The translations under genes and the position numbers were made by a program. Source: Rhodocollybia butyracea (lineage: Eukaryota > Basidiomycota > Agaricomycetes > Agaricales > Omphalotaceae). From it: a stretch of 64,000 bases of DNA. The notes under the pieces were generated by a model. That model was given only the letters and a program-made list of their open reading frames with translations, ran no database searches and was not told the DNA's origin. The DNA is taken from NCBI GenBank assembly GCA_015501585.1, contig JADNRY010000004.1:976386-1040385 (forward strand), given 5' to 3'. The first letter of the stretch is position 1, and each line of letters opens with the position of its first letter. Shown piece after piece: positions 24,671-36,422 of this stretch.

Positions 24671-25465
24671 CCTGTTCCTTCTTACCCCCTTGATTTGTTA
24701 AGGCCTCAGCCTCAGCATGGCGGCGCTTGGCAAGTCGATCCTGAACGTCCGGTGGAACAGTTGCCAAAGGTTTGATTTCCCAACCCTACAAACTCGAGAT
24801 GAGCACGACTTATTTTATCATATTGAGTAAGGATTGCCAAACCGGAGGCAAGTGACCAGTGTTCTTTTGAAAGTTTATCATGTTTTGGCGATACTTGTTG
24901 CGGAGAGCAACGCCTTCAGCTATAGCCCTGTCAAAATCAAAACACCCATCGGGTTTGATGAGAGTGTCACGATTATTGAACACAACTACTCCAACACGAG
25001 GTTTGGGCTTCTGAAGTTTCAGATAGTGAGTTTGAATGTTACGCATGAAGTTTAAACGTGAGCGCTAATTAGCGCGCTCGTCACTTGTGACTCATCTGGC
25101 ATTATGGCAAGTTGAAGGACGCCGCAAGGTTACCACTGGACGAGCAGCAAATTGCAGCTAGTCTTTGAAACGATATTAAGGCTCAAGGCCCAAGGGTTCG
25201 AGGTCAAGAACAAATTGGATTCAGGAGACATATAGTATCTCGATCTCCCTTTGCCGTTCGGTCCACGCCTGCGCAAGCTATACCAGGAAATGTAGAAAAA
25301 ACCAAATCTGATGCCATAGCCTTCAGAACCCTGGGCAGCTTCGAATCGCGAATCTAAGGGCTCAGTAAGGGTGGGTGCTGGAGGAAGATAGGCGCTGATA
25401 GGCGAGGCCATTACGGGTATATCCATCTGTGGATCGTCAATCGACCTGTGTCTAGATGGTTGCAC
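24671..25465 (-). pseudogene. Unrecognised gene, copy 2 of the tandem unit, splice site lost
   Basis: Same three blocks as copy 1: about 25465-25300 (SRHRSIDDPQMDIPVMASPI, then LPPAPTLTEPLDSRFEAAQG), about 25046-24867 (KPDGCFDFDRAIAEGVALRN, then KYRQNM) and about 24781-24673 (GWEIKPLATVPPDVQDRLAK, then RRHAEAEALTNQGGKKEQ). The donor after KYRQNM reads ATGATAAAC where copy 1 has ATGGTAAAG, so the GT is gone and the reading frame runs on into a stop. A 10-bp duplication also lies near its 5' end (25455-25475). Blocks 1 and 3 read better here than in copy 1, so it is not certain which copy, if either, works. Confidence 0.4.
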
Positions 25466-25790
25466 CTGGTTGCACTCGTACGTTCGATTTCAAGATTACT
25501 TGTACGCTGCCTTGAGTTTCGCTAACATAATTTGCATTTAGACTGGTGATTATTGATGCGTTCTTTTTTCGGAATTATGGTCTCTGCGGGAAGTACTCGA
25601 AATTACTCCAGAATCTTCATACTCGTTTGGACGACAGAATTGGGGAATATTCTCGAAAAGTATGATGGTATTAGCTACGTGTTATCTTTGCTTTTACCTG
25701 TTCATCTCTTACCTCAACCTGGTGCAAAACGAGAGCTATAAAGTTATTTCGTAACCCAACTCAAACTCGACTCACGGCAGTACCACCTTA

Positions 25791-26456
25791 GTTACAGACT
25801 CCCGACATTCTGTGAGCGCACCTCATTGACGCGTACGATTGTCAGGGACACCTTTTCGCGTTTGCGCTTTGTTCTCCAGAAGCTTAACTCCCCATTTTAC
25901 CCCAGGTTTGCTGAAAAATCTACTGGTCGTCGCGAAGCATAGGGAACAAGTTAATCTTGAGATACCGGATGGTTATGAATGAGCAGTTTTCGAAAGTTAC
26001 CTTGTGGCGGAATTTTGCTGCTGTTCTTTTGCGAGTAATGCGGTAGAAAAGCTAGTCCCGCAAGCCAGAATTCACGAGAGCGAAGAAAAATCGTACAGAA
26101 AAGCAATACGATGGCAAGATTAGGCGCTGATCGATAAATCACGCGCACGCTATACCTCGACTCGTTGTCAAGAGGTTGAACGTTGAACTTTTAGACTTTG
26201 GGACGCTGCAGACTCAACGTTTCCACCATATTAAACGTGAAAGAGAGTCTTTTTTTCCCCAGAGACGCAAGAACTCGACGTTGTTTGAAGCATTACACGT
26301 CCACTTGCCGTGAAGAGTTTTGCAATACTCGTTCGCATTTTGTTGCTTGCAGGTAAATCTTGATTTCAAGTTACTCTGTATTTCATGCCAACCTTAATCT
26401 CGTCGTGACTCGTGCGTCTAAATCTACCGACAGGAATAGGCCAATCTTGACGCGAA
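25791..26456. other. Intergenic, presumed F-box gene promoter
   Basis: No gene seen. It lies between the tandem unit and the F-box gene that starts at 26457 on the plus strand, and presumably carries that promoter. A T-rich run (26250-26257) and a CT-rich patch before the start are the only notable features. Confidence 0.5.
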
Positions 26457-28127
26457 ATGCTCTGCGACAAGTGCAATGCCAGTGTCCCGGATACTCCTTC
26501 AAACTCTTCCCCTAACTCCTCCTCCTCCTCCCTCCAGAACTTGCTTCGTTCTCCAAATTCTCTAAATCCTTCCCACACCTCCGAAATTCAAGATATAATC
26601 GCTGGCTTGGACGTTGATACACATCGAATTAGATGGGAGCTTGTATCGCTGACCAACGCACTCGAGCTATTCGAGATTCAGCAAGCAAAGTACCAGTCAT
26701 TACTTGCTCCAATCAGTCGCTTGCCTTCCGAGATTCTCAATCTCATCTTCACTCTTTTCTCATGCGACCCAGACATGCAAAACAACATCAGCGATGACGA
26801 CGGCGTCACTCTTCCCGGCTGGAGTCTCATGGCTGTGTGTAGTCACTGGCATAATATAGCGCTGTCCTGTACGGCTCTTTGGCGAAAAATCCAGCTTAGT
26901 GCTTATCCGAGTAATAATGGTACCGAAGAAGGAAATAATCTCGCGAGACTTGCAGCGCCGTTGAAATGGTGTCTTGACCATGCGGGAGAAACTGAACCTT
27001 TAGAGATCAGTTTTCGGGCAGACATGCGCGAATTGGATACTCCAGTCCCCGAACCCGAGTTCATGGGTATTTTATTCGCTCAGTCTGCAAGATGGGGACG
27101 TCTTACTCTAAACATTCACTTCAATGACTTGGAACGTTTTCCGAGCTTCGCTGCGTTGAAAAATTGTGCTATGGTGTCGCTGAAATCATTGGAATTCTAC
27201 GTTCACCATGACCCGAATATCAAAGTTGATGTATTTTGTAATGCACCTCAACTCACTGAACTTACACTCAGAACCTTGCCCACTGTAGAGATGCTCCCAT
27301 GGGGCCAGATCAAAACTCTAAAACTATGCATAGAATTTGCTGAAGACTATGATATTTTTGGAGCTTTAATCTTCTGTCCTAGTCTGGAATCACTTTCTTA
27401 TGTGTTCTCGTACTATTACAAGCTGGGCACTTCCGAAATGCCACGACAGTCCTCAGAAACAATCCATTCACTCTCGGTCTTGATTGAGCGTGGCCACTAT
27501 GTCCCTGAAACACTCAGCCTACTCATGGACGCTGCACGTTTTCCGGCTCTGCAGGAAATGTCGATCAACTACCAAGGCTCAGAGCTTCACATAGATATAC
27601 CCTGGCCACGGCACAAAGTTACTTCCTTCTTATTGCAATCCGGCTGTTCTTTGACAACTCTAGAAATCGAGAATGTAGTGATCAGTAATGACGACCTGGT
27701 CGCATTACTTGTGAGAACACCGGAATTGCGTCGTTTTAACTTTTACGAGACGGAAATAAAAAAGGACTCTAAGGCACCTACATCTAAACACCAACACATT
27801 ACCATGTCGTTTATCACTTGTTTGCACGCCTACGGAGACATCGAAGATGGAGACCCCGATGCTTTCACAAACCCACTTGTTCCGAAACTGGAGCACCTCT
27901 CTCTTCGTGTGCGTGACTGGTTTAACAATGACCAGCTGTTCATTGATGTAGTTTGCTCGCGTTGGTCTCTGGAGCCGGGTGTAGTGGCGATAACCGGTAT
28001 AGAGTGCTTGAAGTCAGTGAAGTTGAAAGTCCTGGGTCGAACGCTCAAAGAAGAAGTCTACAGGCCATTGATACAGCTGCGTAAAGCTGGGTTGCAGGTA
28101 GACCTTGTATGTGGTACAGAGTATTAA
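26457..28127 (+). CDS. F-box domain protein, intronless
   Basis: A substrate-receptor subunit for SCF-type ubiquitin ligases, by family. Single 556-aa frame from MLCDKCNAS to VDLVCGTEY. An N-terminal CxxC (LCDKC) is followed by a Ser/Asn/Pro linker, then a helix (DIIAGLDVDTHRIRWELVSL) and the F-box: PISRLPSEILNLIFTLFS, then WSLMAVCSHWHNIALSCTAL, the pattern common in the very large Agaricomycete F-box family. The rest is Leu-rich with recurring motifs (LTELTLRTLP, FPALQEMSINY, LTTLEIENVVISNDDLVALL, LEHLSLRV), resembling degenerate LRR folds. No frame problem. Its target is unknown. A decayed tandem copy lies at 28759-30474. Confidence 0.92.
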   Translation: MLCDKCNASVPDTPSNSSPNSSSSSLQNLLRSPNSLNPSHTSEIQDIIAGLDVDTHRIRWELVSLTNALELFEIQQAKYQSLLAPISRLPSEILNLIFTLFSCDPDMQNNISDDDGVTLPGWSLMAVCSHWHNIALSCTALWRKIQLSAYPSNNGTEEGNNLARLAAPLKWCLDHAGETEPLEISFRADMRELDTPVPEPEFMGILFAQSARWGRLTLNIHFNDLERFPSFAALKNCAMVSLKSLEFYVHHDPNIKVDVFCNAPQLTELTLRTLPTVEMLPWGQIKTLKLCIEFAEDYDIFGALIFCPSLESLSYVFSYYYKLGTSEMPRQSSETIHSLSVLIERGHYVPETLSLLMDAARFPALQEMSINYQGSELHIDIPWPRHKVTSFLLQSGCSLTTLEIENVVISNDDLVALLVRTPELRRFNFYETEIKKDSKAPTSKHQHITMSFITCLHAYGDIEDGDPDAFTNPLVPKLEHLSLRVRDWFNNDQLFIDVVCSRWSLEPGVVAITGIECLKSVKLKVLGRTLKEEVYRPLIQLRKAGLQVDLVCGTEY

Positions 28128-28758
28128 CAACAACCTTTTCAGACCTTGCTACCTCGTTTTCTTTCACATATTTCCTTATGCTTCGAACTACTTTCTCACT
28201 CTCTTTCTTCCGCTTGCTGATACTTTGACGAATGTGTTTTGTGGCTGATTCCGACAAGTTGGGAAACAAAGCTTTGAAAAGTTGGTACATAATTTCATTG
28301 ATCAGGCATTTATTATCCCTTTAACTCGGTTTAGTACCGCAACGATTAGCATACGGCCGGTTCTACAGAAATGTTTGAACATCCCATTGATGAAAATTCT
28401 CCAGCGTTGTAGTAACAAGTGGAGTGGCTTAGGTCGAATTCAAGTCGAATTACTAAAAAGGTGACTTCCGAAAATGACCAGAGATACTGTCATTGGTAGC
28501 AAGCAATCGTTATAGAGCTGTAGATTCCATTCTACAATTTTCCCTGTCATGTCGCTCGTTCAGTTGACGTTCGTCTTGGGCAAGAGACGTAATTCAAGCC
28601 GAGTTGGTGGAATGAAGCTCGCTGACGTGCATTTTTTGTACACATGTGACTCAATATACTCGCCCTATCGTGTCTCAAGCTTCAATTTGCAACCTTGCAT
28701 CTCTACCGCCAACACATTGTCAGGACTTTTAGGCCTACCTTGACGCTCAAAATACGAC
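28128..28758. other. Spacer between tandem F-box copies
   Basis: No gene seen. The part at about 28318-28410 (TAGTACCGCAACGATTAGCA region) is matched by 30649-30760 after the second copy, which shows the duplicated unit includes 3' flanking DNA. Confidence 0.6.
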
Positions 28759-30474
28759 ATCCTCTGCGAAAGGTGCAATGCCAGTGTTCCGGACACTTCG
28801 AGCGCTTCCCCTCACTTCTCCTCCCTCCAGAACTTGCTTCGTACTCCGGATTCTCTCACTCTAACTCCTTCCTACACCTCTGAAATTCGAGATGCAATTG
28901 CTGGCTTGGACGATGATGCACGTCGGATCAGATTGGAATTTATATCGTTGACCAACAAGCGAAGGAGGCTGGAGGTCCAGCGAGCAAAGTACAGTTCTTT
29001 ACTTGCTCCAATCAGGCGCCTGCCTTCCGAGATTCTCAATCTTATCTTCACTCATCTTTCATGCGACCCAGACACGGAAAACGTAATCACTCCAATATCA
29101 CTCTTCCCGGTTATAGGCTCATGGGTGTGTGTATCCGATGGCGCAATATAGCACTATCCTGTACGGCTCTTTGGCGAAAATTTTCACTTAGTGCTGATCT
29201 GTATAACACCAAAGAAGGCCTGAATGTTCTCGCAAGACTTGTGGCACCGTTGAAATGGAAATGGTGTCTTGACCATGTGGGGGAAACCGAACCTTTAGAC
29301 ATCAAACTTTGGGTAAACACGGACGGGGATACTCCAGCGCTTCCAGTCCTTGAGCCCGAGTTCATGCACGTCTTATTCGCTCAGTCTGCAAGATGGAGAA
29401 GTCTTGCGCTAACTGTTGACTTCGCTAACTTGGAAAATTTTCCAAACCTCGCCGCTTTAAAAAATTGTGCTTTTACGTCACTGAAATCATTGGAATTCAA
29501 AGTTAGACAAGCTGAAGAGCATACCGTATTCGCAGAAGTGGATGTATTTTGCAACGCACCTCACCTCACTCAACTCACACTCGGAACCTCGCCGACTACA
29601 GAAAGCAAAGAGACGTTCCCATGGGCCAGATCAAAACTCTAGAACTAAGATTTAATCAGCCTACCCATGAGCCTACCCACGAGCCTCTCGGAGCTTTAGC
29701 CCTTTGTCCTAGTTTGGAATCACTTTCCTACATGTTTTCATTTTATTCCTGCTATACCGAGTCATCCTCTCCTGAAATTCCATCGCAATTCTCAGAAACA
29801 ATCCGTTCACTCTCGGTCTTGATTGAGCGCGGCGATTGTTGCCCGGAAATATTCGGCCTACTCCTGGACGCTGCACGTTTTCCGGCTCTGCGGGAAATGT
29901 CGGTCAACTATCAATACCTCCACAGAGATATACCCTGGCCGCGAGACAGACTTGCTTCCTTCTCATTGCGATCCGGCTATTCTTTGACAACCCTGGAAAT
30001 CGAAAATGCAGTTATCAGTAATGACGACCTGGTCACATTGCTTGCGAACACACCAGAATTGCGTCGTTTCAACTTTTACGAGGACTATCTCAGGCCATGG
30101 TTAATGCAAGGGGACTCCGAGAGATTCAAACGCCAGCGTATTACATGTCATTTATCGCTCGTTTGCACGCCTATGGAAACAGCGGAGACTATGGAGATTT
30201 CACAAGCCCACTTGTTCCTAAACTGGAGCACCTTTCTCTCTGTGTGTTTTCTGATTGGTTTGACAATGACCAGCTGTTCATTGATGTAGTTTGCTCGCGT
30301 TGGTCCCCAGAGCCGAGGGTAGTGGCAATGACTGGTATAGAATGCTTGAAGTCAGTGAAGTTGAAGGTCATGGGTCAAAATCTCTACGAGGAAGTCTACA
30401 AACCATTGATACAGCTTCGTAAAGCTGGGTTGCAGGTAGACCTCGTATGCGGCACAGACGAGGAGAATTATTAA
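28759..30474 (+). pseudogene. Tandem, decayed copy of the F-box gene
   Basis: Aligns over its length with 26457-28127. The start ATG of copy 1 is ATC here (28759) and no in-frame upstream ATG was found. At least three frame breaks occur, near 29,095 (before LPGYRLMGVCIRWRNIALSC), near 29,625 (before QIKTLELRFNQPTHEP) and near 30,095. At 29,625 the copy-1 sequence ATGGGGCCAG is ATGGGCCAG, a G4 to G3 loss. Conserved segments include APIRRLPSEILNLIFTHLSC, LEIENAVISNDDLVTLL and ECLKSVKLKV. The lost start argues for real decay, although the frameshifts alone could be sequencing errors. Confidence 0.85.
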
Positions 30475-32443
30475 TGATATTCATATCTTGTTGTTCTCTC
30501 TCTGATCTCATGTACACCTTTCCCTTCTCACTCTCTCTTCTACTTGTTGAAACTTTTCAAGCTTCCGGTATGATTAAGTAGATAATCTGTCCGAATCAGC
30601 CACAAAAGATATCCGTCGAAGCCACATTTTTATCATCATTCTGAACCTCCCTTTTAACCCAGCTTAGTACCGCAATGATTAGCACAAAATTCAGAATAAC
30701 TGCAGAATCCAGTTGAATTGGTTGTATGAATGTATGAACATTCATTGACGAAATTGTAAGTATGGCACATACTGTGGGGTGTCTAGAAGCTGGCCAAACT
30801 AAGAAGCTGGCCAGTTGGAGAATAGAAGGCGAAGGAGCTATTGTATCTCGCTTCTATGAGTCTTATAATGTGGTAGACATTGTAATCTTGCTAGACACCA
30901 ACTTTGGCATCAGCCAGATAAGCAGTTGCCGAGATATGAATTGATCTTCGGCGAAAACGGTGGGAAATCCTGATTTTCTTCTTTGGGCAGATGCTCCGGC
31001 TGACCCTTGTTCGCCGTTTCTCAACTGCCACCCTCTAGTACCACTTTCATGGATGCTAGACACTCCGCTGCTTATGCTCAAGTACATAGGAACATTCAAG
31101 AGAGATATTTCCGCCTGATATTGGCTCCCTGGAACACCCCGTTATGTTCAAATCCTATTCAGAGGACCATACCGTGGCAACTACGCCTCTCAAAAAAATT
31201 TGCATGGACTTCGGCTTGCTCAATATCTCATACGATATCCTTTAAAGCTTTCTGCAGCCTGTTGGCTTCATATTCCATCCATTCCATACTTCCTGTGGTT
31301 GACTATGTTTGCATACCCGAGAGACGTAAACAAGGCAAATTCTAGTCATTATTCTTCGCAATGTACTTTTAAACTATGAGATAGCTTTTGAAATATATGT
31401 CTTCTTAAGTCTGTTTGAGGTTTCTCAATGCTACAGACTTCGAAAGGCCTGTTACTTGGCGCTGAACGTTGCCGGCCAGCTTCAGTGACATTTCCAATTT
31501 GGGAGATGCCGTCAAAATAAATTCACCACGAGCTCAGATCAAATGCTAAATTCTTCAAACCAGTCTCAAAATGTGCGTAAGATGCTAAACAATAATTTTG
31601 ACTACACCGAAACACACAATAGGTGCCTTAGGCCACGCTAAGAGGAGAAAACCATTAAGGTGGCCAGGTTCTGGGCACTCTACAGTACTCACACGTGCTC
31701 TTACACTGCCACCGTTCTTTTATACTTTGTTTCGCCGTCTTTCTTATATAGCGTAACCACCACCATCGATAGTTCATCTGCTGCTCGTAGTACCTCGTGT
31801 CTCTTGTAGCACCTTGTATCTCGCCGGAGAATATACCGTGGTTCTGACAACGTTGTGTGATCTTCTCAGAGTGTCTGTCGATACGAAACGACAGCCTTTC
31901 AGAAATCCGTCGATGTTGTTGACAACTAAGTAACAAACAGAGTGGCTCCCGAACTCAAGTGATACTAATATTTTGTAGTTACCGAAAAAGGCAGACTTAC
32001 GGGAATGACAAGATCTGCTGTCATTGATGGTTAGGTTAGGTTAGGTTTATTGCCGGAAGCAGCATGAGCTGAAGGTTTGAGGTAGGATTTGTAATCCATT
32101 GAACCTGAGTTCAATAAGCAAATATGGAAGGTCAAAGCTGGATATTTCGGGCTTGATTAAGTATGCACTACAGGGATCGGATAAACAGAACATACGATGT
32201 TCATGTAGGAGCTCGTTCTATAACGATCCACTTCTATCGTTTAGTATTGACGACTAAGGAAATAATTCACAACCACATGCCCCACAGTTGAAGGAGGTTA
32301 ACGGAACCTCATAGTATGATAAAAAAGAGAATGATGGTCATAGAGGACATTGCTGCGGTAGATACTATGGTCAATCTGGAACCCAAAATACAGTAGTATA
32401 TTTTTCGAGGTCTCTTTTCTTTACATCAAAGTATCCATTGCTG
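30475..32443. other. Intergenic, no supported gene
   Basis: Nearly 2 kb with only short, motif-free open frames (for example 31007-31345). About 30649-30760 matches the 3' flank of the first F-box copy. A short TTAGG-type repeat lies at 32029-32048. Otherwise nothing seen. Confidence 0.5.
32029..32048. repeat. Short interstitial GGTTA repeat
   Basis: GGTTA is repeated almost four times in tandem. It differs from the TTAGGG telomere unit by one base per repeat and is too short to call telomeric. Confidence 0.6.
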
Positions 32444-33386
32444 CTAAACCAACTCTATCGTCAGCGGCAGTCTTTCGTGTTCTCTAAATGAGTCATAAGG
32501 ATATGAAACGTGGCCCTCCACGACTGGCTTCCTCGTGAAGAAGACCAGCATATCTCTCAAAGCTGCGTTGCTCTCATCAACCGACCAGACGGGAGACACA
32601 CTGTGCTTTCTCTCGTGATCACAAATCAAGAGCGTATCCAGAAAATCTACATGCTGGACCTTGCCTACGAGGAAGGCTGGGGCTGTCTCATTCCAAGCAA
32701 TTGAATTACGCTCCTGCGGTGAGTGCAAGAAGGTCTCGGCCGAGTCTCCCCGCGTGTTTTGGTGCCCTAGTAGTGTTGTCATAGTGAAGTCGACACCGTC
32801 GGAGTGCACTCCTTCTAGTGCTGGCTGACCAAGCATTCCCTGTCTCACATCTGTGACTGTGCGTACGTGGAAAAGAGTGCAGACACTGCGTGTGCTGGTG
32901 TAATCAAGCCCCGGGTGGTGTTTGATGTCGACGCCATTAATCATAAAGGCTTTGAAGCGGAACAAGGCATGAAGAACCAAGTTGTACTGTAAGGGGGCAT
33001 CGACATCTTCAAACTTGCGCACTTGGCCCGAGTCATGTCGCACAAAATCTTCCGCAGCGGTGAGAATGAAAGGTTGGGGCTCTAATCGCCTCAAGTGACG
33101 GGATGCAAAGTCAAGCGCAAAACGGCCATTCTTGGTACGGCGGAAGGGGAGTGTAGGATCTGCGCGGAGAGAGTCGCTGACTGTCCTTGCCGGTGCCATG
33201 TCATATGTGGATGCACCAAGACCACAACAAATTCGAACCACTATCAGTCAAGTACGGTAAGAATTATCAGCCTGGGACAAAGAAAGACTACTAACTCTCG
33301 ATACTGGGTATCCATAGAGTCCTTTCTTTGATAAACTGCTGGCGCAAAAGGCGCAACTCGCTCAGGAGGGATGAGCTCAATACCAT
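32444..33386 (-). CDS. 2-oxoglutarate/Fe(II) dioxygenase-like protein (2OG-Fe_Oxy_2 type)
   Basis: Probable non-haem iron dioxygenase of the family that includes bacterial L-isoleucine 4-hydroxylase; the substrate is not known. Two exons, 33386-33296 and 33240-32444, joined by a 55-bp GT-AG intron, give about 295 aa. I chose the ATG at 33386 (MVLSSSLLSELRLLRQQF) because only this frame is phase-compatible with exon 2 (VRICCGLGASTYDMAPARTV) and a TATA box lies about 40 bp upstream. The metal-binding HxD is seen in LEGVHSDGVDFTMTTLLG, and the distal His probably in ERKHSVSPV. FVRHDSGQVRKFEDVDAPLQ and HHPGLDYTSTRS fit the family's N-terminal part. No signal peptide or membrane segment. It is flanked by long gene-poor DNA. 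Confidence 0.8.
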
Positions 33387-33424
33387 GAGAGTAAGTATCG
33401 TAATATGCAGCTCTGGGACTTCCC

Positions 33425-33432
33425 TTTATATA
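33425..33432 (-). promoter_or_regulatory. TATA box of the dioxygenase-like gene
   Basis: TATATAAA on the minus strand, 39 bases upstream of the ATG at 33386. It supports the chosen start and implies a short 5' leader. Confidence 0.6.
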
Positions 33433-35105
33433 TGCGGCGAGGAGTTTTGATTCCCAAAAAAGATGCTCTGTACCTGCACCGGAACTAGGTATCATTTCTT
33501 GGCAATAGTTTTGGTATTTTCAAACAGAAACCGGGCATGGTGGAAAGGCGAAACTGTCCCTAAAAGAGTGCCAAGTGTATATAGTGCTCATATGGACTCG
33601 AGGACCTTCATTGGAAGACCGGTTCCCGCGCAGCTCATCAATCCGAGAATGCGAAGCTTGAGGTTGATCCAAGGGAACCCAGCCTATAATTCAACACTGA
33701 CACTTTCAGTGAGTTCATGATACTCGCAATCTTACCTCAACGGTAGGTAGATATCGTGGAACTTGAGAATTTTCGGAGAATATGAGTTACCGTAGCGGAA
33801 AATGACCTCAGCATTTTAAATCGCAATAGCTAGATGGAATTTCCAGTCTGCATTTATGATAGCACAACATACTATAGTAATTGAGCACATCGGACCATTC
33901 GCATTTACTTCCCAGCATGTAAAGCGTGTAAATGAGTCAGGACAAATTATAAACCGTACCATAATGCTCGGAGGGTCTTCGAGGTTGAGGAAATGGTCAA
34001 CAGGTTGGATTTACTACTAGGACACTAAGTATGCAGTATTGGGGGCCTAGAGTGTGTTCGTTCTATGGACCAGCATGCAATTTCACCAGGAATGGTCTTC
34101 CCTTGAAGTCCCGAAATAGCAGGGGAAGTATAGCGAATGTCTCTGAGTCTCATGAAGTTCAACTTCTCGTCTGGTGTCTCGAAGGTCCGTCGACTGTGAC
34201 GGGGGCTGCCAGTGATCATGGCTGAATAAGTGGTCAAAAATCGGTATAATTACGGTGGGTTGTAAGGATTGCCTGAATGAAAGCATCATCCACTTTGGGT
34301 CCAGTCTAATTAGTTTGTATGACTTGCCCATGTTCGACCGGCTATCCCAAGGCTGGGATATCGTAGAACCGGTGATTCTACATCCCATAAGGATTGTCTG
34401 AGCCGGGTTGTTGCTTAGCATAACTAGTGGCCCATCGGCAAAGCCGGAACGTGATATATAGTGCTTGGGCTGCCTAGCTGTTGAGACGAACAGAATTATC
34501 CATTCTTAGGACAAGAAGATGATAAGTATTATTGGCAACTTAATGGGGTGAAGGAAAGAACAAATCAGACTCGGAGTTCCACCACCTACAGAGTGTTACT
34601 GCCGCTGATGCACTGTAGAGTTTGTATTCATTGTTTGAGCAAAATCAACTTTTGCCGACTGTCCACTCTGGTGATATTTGTACTATCATTTTGAATTGGC
34701 CAGCCTGGAAACATCCTATGTGGTAAGACGGAAACTCACATTAAGATTTAAAGGGGACCTTATTCGGCGACGAGGGGAAGACGTCTGATTCATAAACCGT
34801 GAAATATGTACTTGTTTCCTGGGAGCTGGCCTGGGAGGTAGGCAGACTCAACCTTGGCAAGCGAGCTAGATCCAGAAATACGTACTTATTTTAAAGCAAG
34901 AACGTGATGCTAATAGGTATACGATCGTCGAGTCACATACGCGTTAACGCGTTTATGACAGTACTCAGACGAGGCTGAACAATTTTTTGAGTAACAGTCG
35001 CCATAAACCGACACATCACTAGTCATAGCCGTAATGCAGACTGGGTATAGGAGAACATTGTACAGGTGCCGAGAAGGGGGGAGCATTACTTAAATACTTT
35101 GACCC
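33433..35105. other. Intergenic, no supported gene
   Basis: About 1.7 kb between the dioxygenase-like gene and the 3' end of the P450. Open frames at 33463-33720 and 34025-34421 lack motifs and splice partners. No repeat boundary seen. Confidence 0.5.
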
Positions 35106-36422
35106 TCAATCTACCTTAGCTGTCGCCAAAATCAAATCCCGCGCTTGCAGGTCGCGAGGAGTAATGGAAGATCGGTACGGCAAGGGATGGCTGAAATTGG
35201 CTCGGGGCATTGGTATCAACATATAAACATGGCACAGACTCGAGTACATACCGGAAGAAGGTTTTAGTATACTCTCCTGGGATGTCAACTTCATTACCTG
35301 CATCATCTTTGGCGTTTCGTAGATCCAGTGTGGCCAGGACAGATGCAATCGTAAGCCAGATAGTGTTGTCAGCCATGTGGCGACCCGCACAGACTCTGTA
35401 TAGATTGAAAAGTGGGGAGAATATCTTTGAATAAACATTACACACCTTCGTCCGAATCCGAATGCGAAGATATCGTTGATGTTCGTAAATGGTCCGGTCG
35501 GAGAGTTCAAGAAACGTTCAGGCATGAATTTATCAGGCTCTGGGAATACATTGGGGTCTCGATTGAAACTCCTAGTGACGTCCTTTAGTATGGTCCAAGC
35601 TCACTGGAGACTGCAAAAGAGACCATAATCTCACCAGATATTGGCAATGACCTGACAGCCTAAAATGAAGACATATCAAAGTGAACACCGAAAGGAAGTG
35701 TTTTAGAGACCTTTAGGTATGTGGTACCCTTGATAGAAGTCATCTTCAGTTGAAAGGTGGGCGGCATCTACAAAATCTCAAGATATATCCAATCTCCTAA
35801 ATTGGGTATCTCATACCGACAGGCATAGGTGGGTGCATTCGCATTATTTCGCGATAGATAGATTCAACATGTGGAAGAGACTGTCGGTCTTCAAAAACAG
35901 GTAGTCGATCTCTCCCAATGACCTGGTCAATTTCCGCCCGTGCTTTGGATTGAATGTCGGGATGTTGGGTCATGGTGAGGAGAAAGGCGGCGATGGAGGA
36001 CATTGTCTATTAAATAACGGGTTTGAAATGAAGTCAGATTGGTAAGTAGAGACTTCGTACCGTATCAGCAGCGGCTTTGGAAGGTGAATATTAGTTGTTT
36101 GATCTAATATTTTAACAACACCTTACCTAGAAAACTGATAGTACCCATTGCTTTGATCTTCTCGAGTTTTATGGGATCTCCCTCGCTTTCAAGAGCCAGC
36201 TCAGCAATAAGGGAAGTACCATTACCCATTTTCTGAATTACAAGGAATTAGAAGGGCACAGTAGTTTGAAGATGTACTTGCCAAGTTATTTACTGCTTTG
36301 TCAAATGGGATGGTGTCTATTTCCTTTATACCTTGAGCAGATTTGCTCGCTATATGTTGAAACCCGCAACCAGGGAACCAAGAAGGCATGAAACGCAGCC
36401 ACGGAAACCGTTCTATGGTAGG

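Larger units (their letters stand above)
22626..25790. repeat. Direct tandem duplication of a ~1.55 kb unit
   Basis: Two diverged copies lie head to tail, about 22626-24217 and 24218-25790. Both begin with a segment around TTTTTGTTTCCAACGTCC, contain a matched block with the splice-like sequence CGACGACTTACCTGTTCC (23110-23130 and 24661-24681), then the two minus-strand coding-like blocks, and end with GAGCTATAAAGTTATTTC near 24150 and 25730. Small indels separate the copies throughout, so the duplication is not recent. Confidence 0.85.

Noticed and set aside
32029..32048. Interstitial telomere
   Set aside because: Unit is GGTTA rather than TTAGGG and spans only 20 bp.
33244..33495. Alternative first exon of the dioxygenase gene starting MIPSSGAGTEHLFWESK
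   Set aside because: It lies across the TATA box and its frame cannot splice into exon 2; the ATG at 33386 is phase-compatible.
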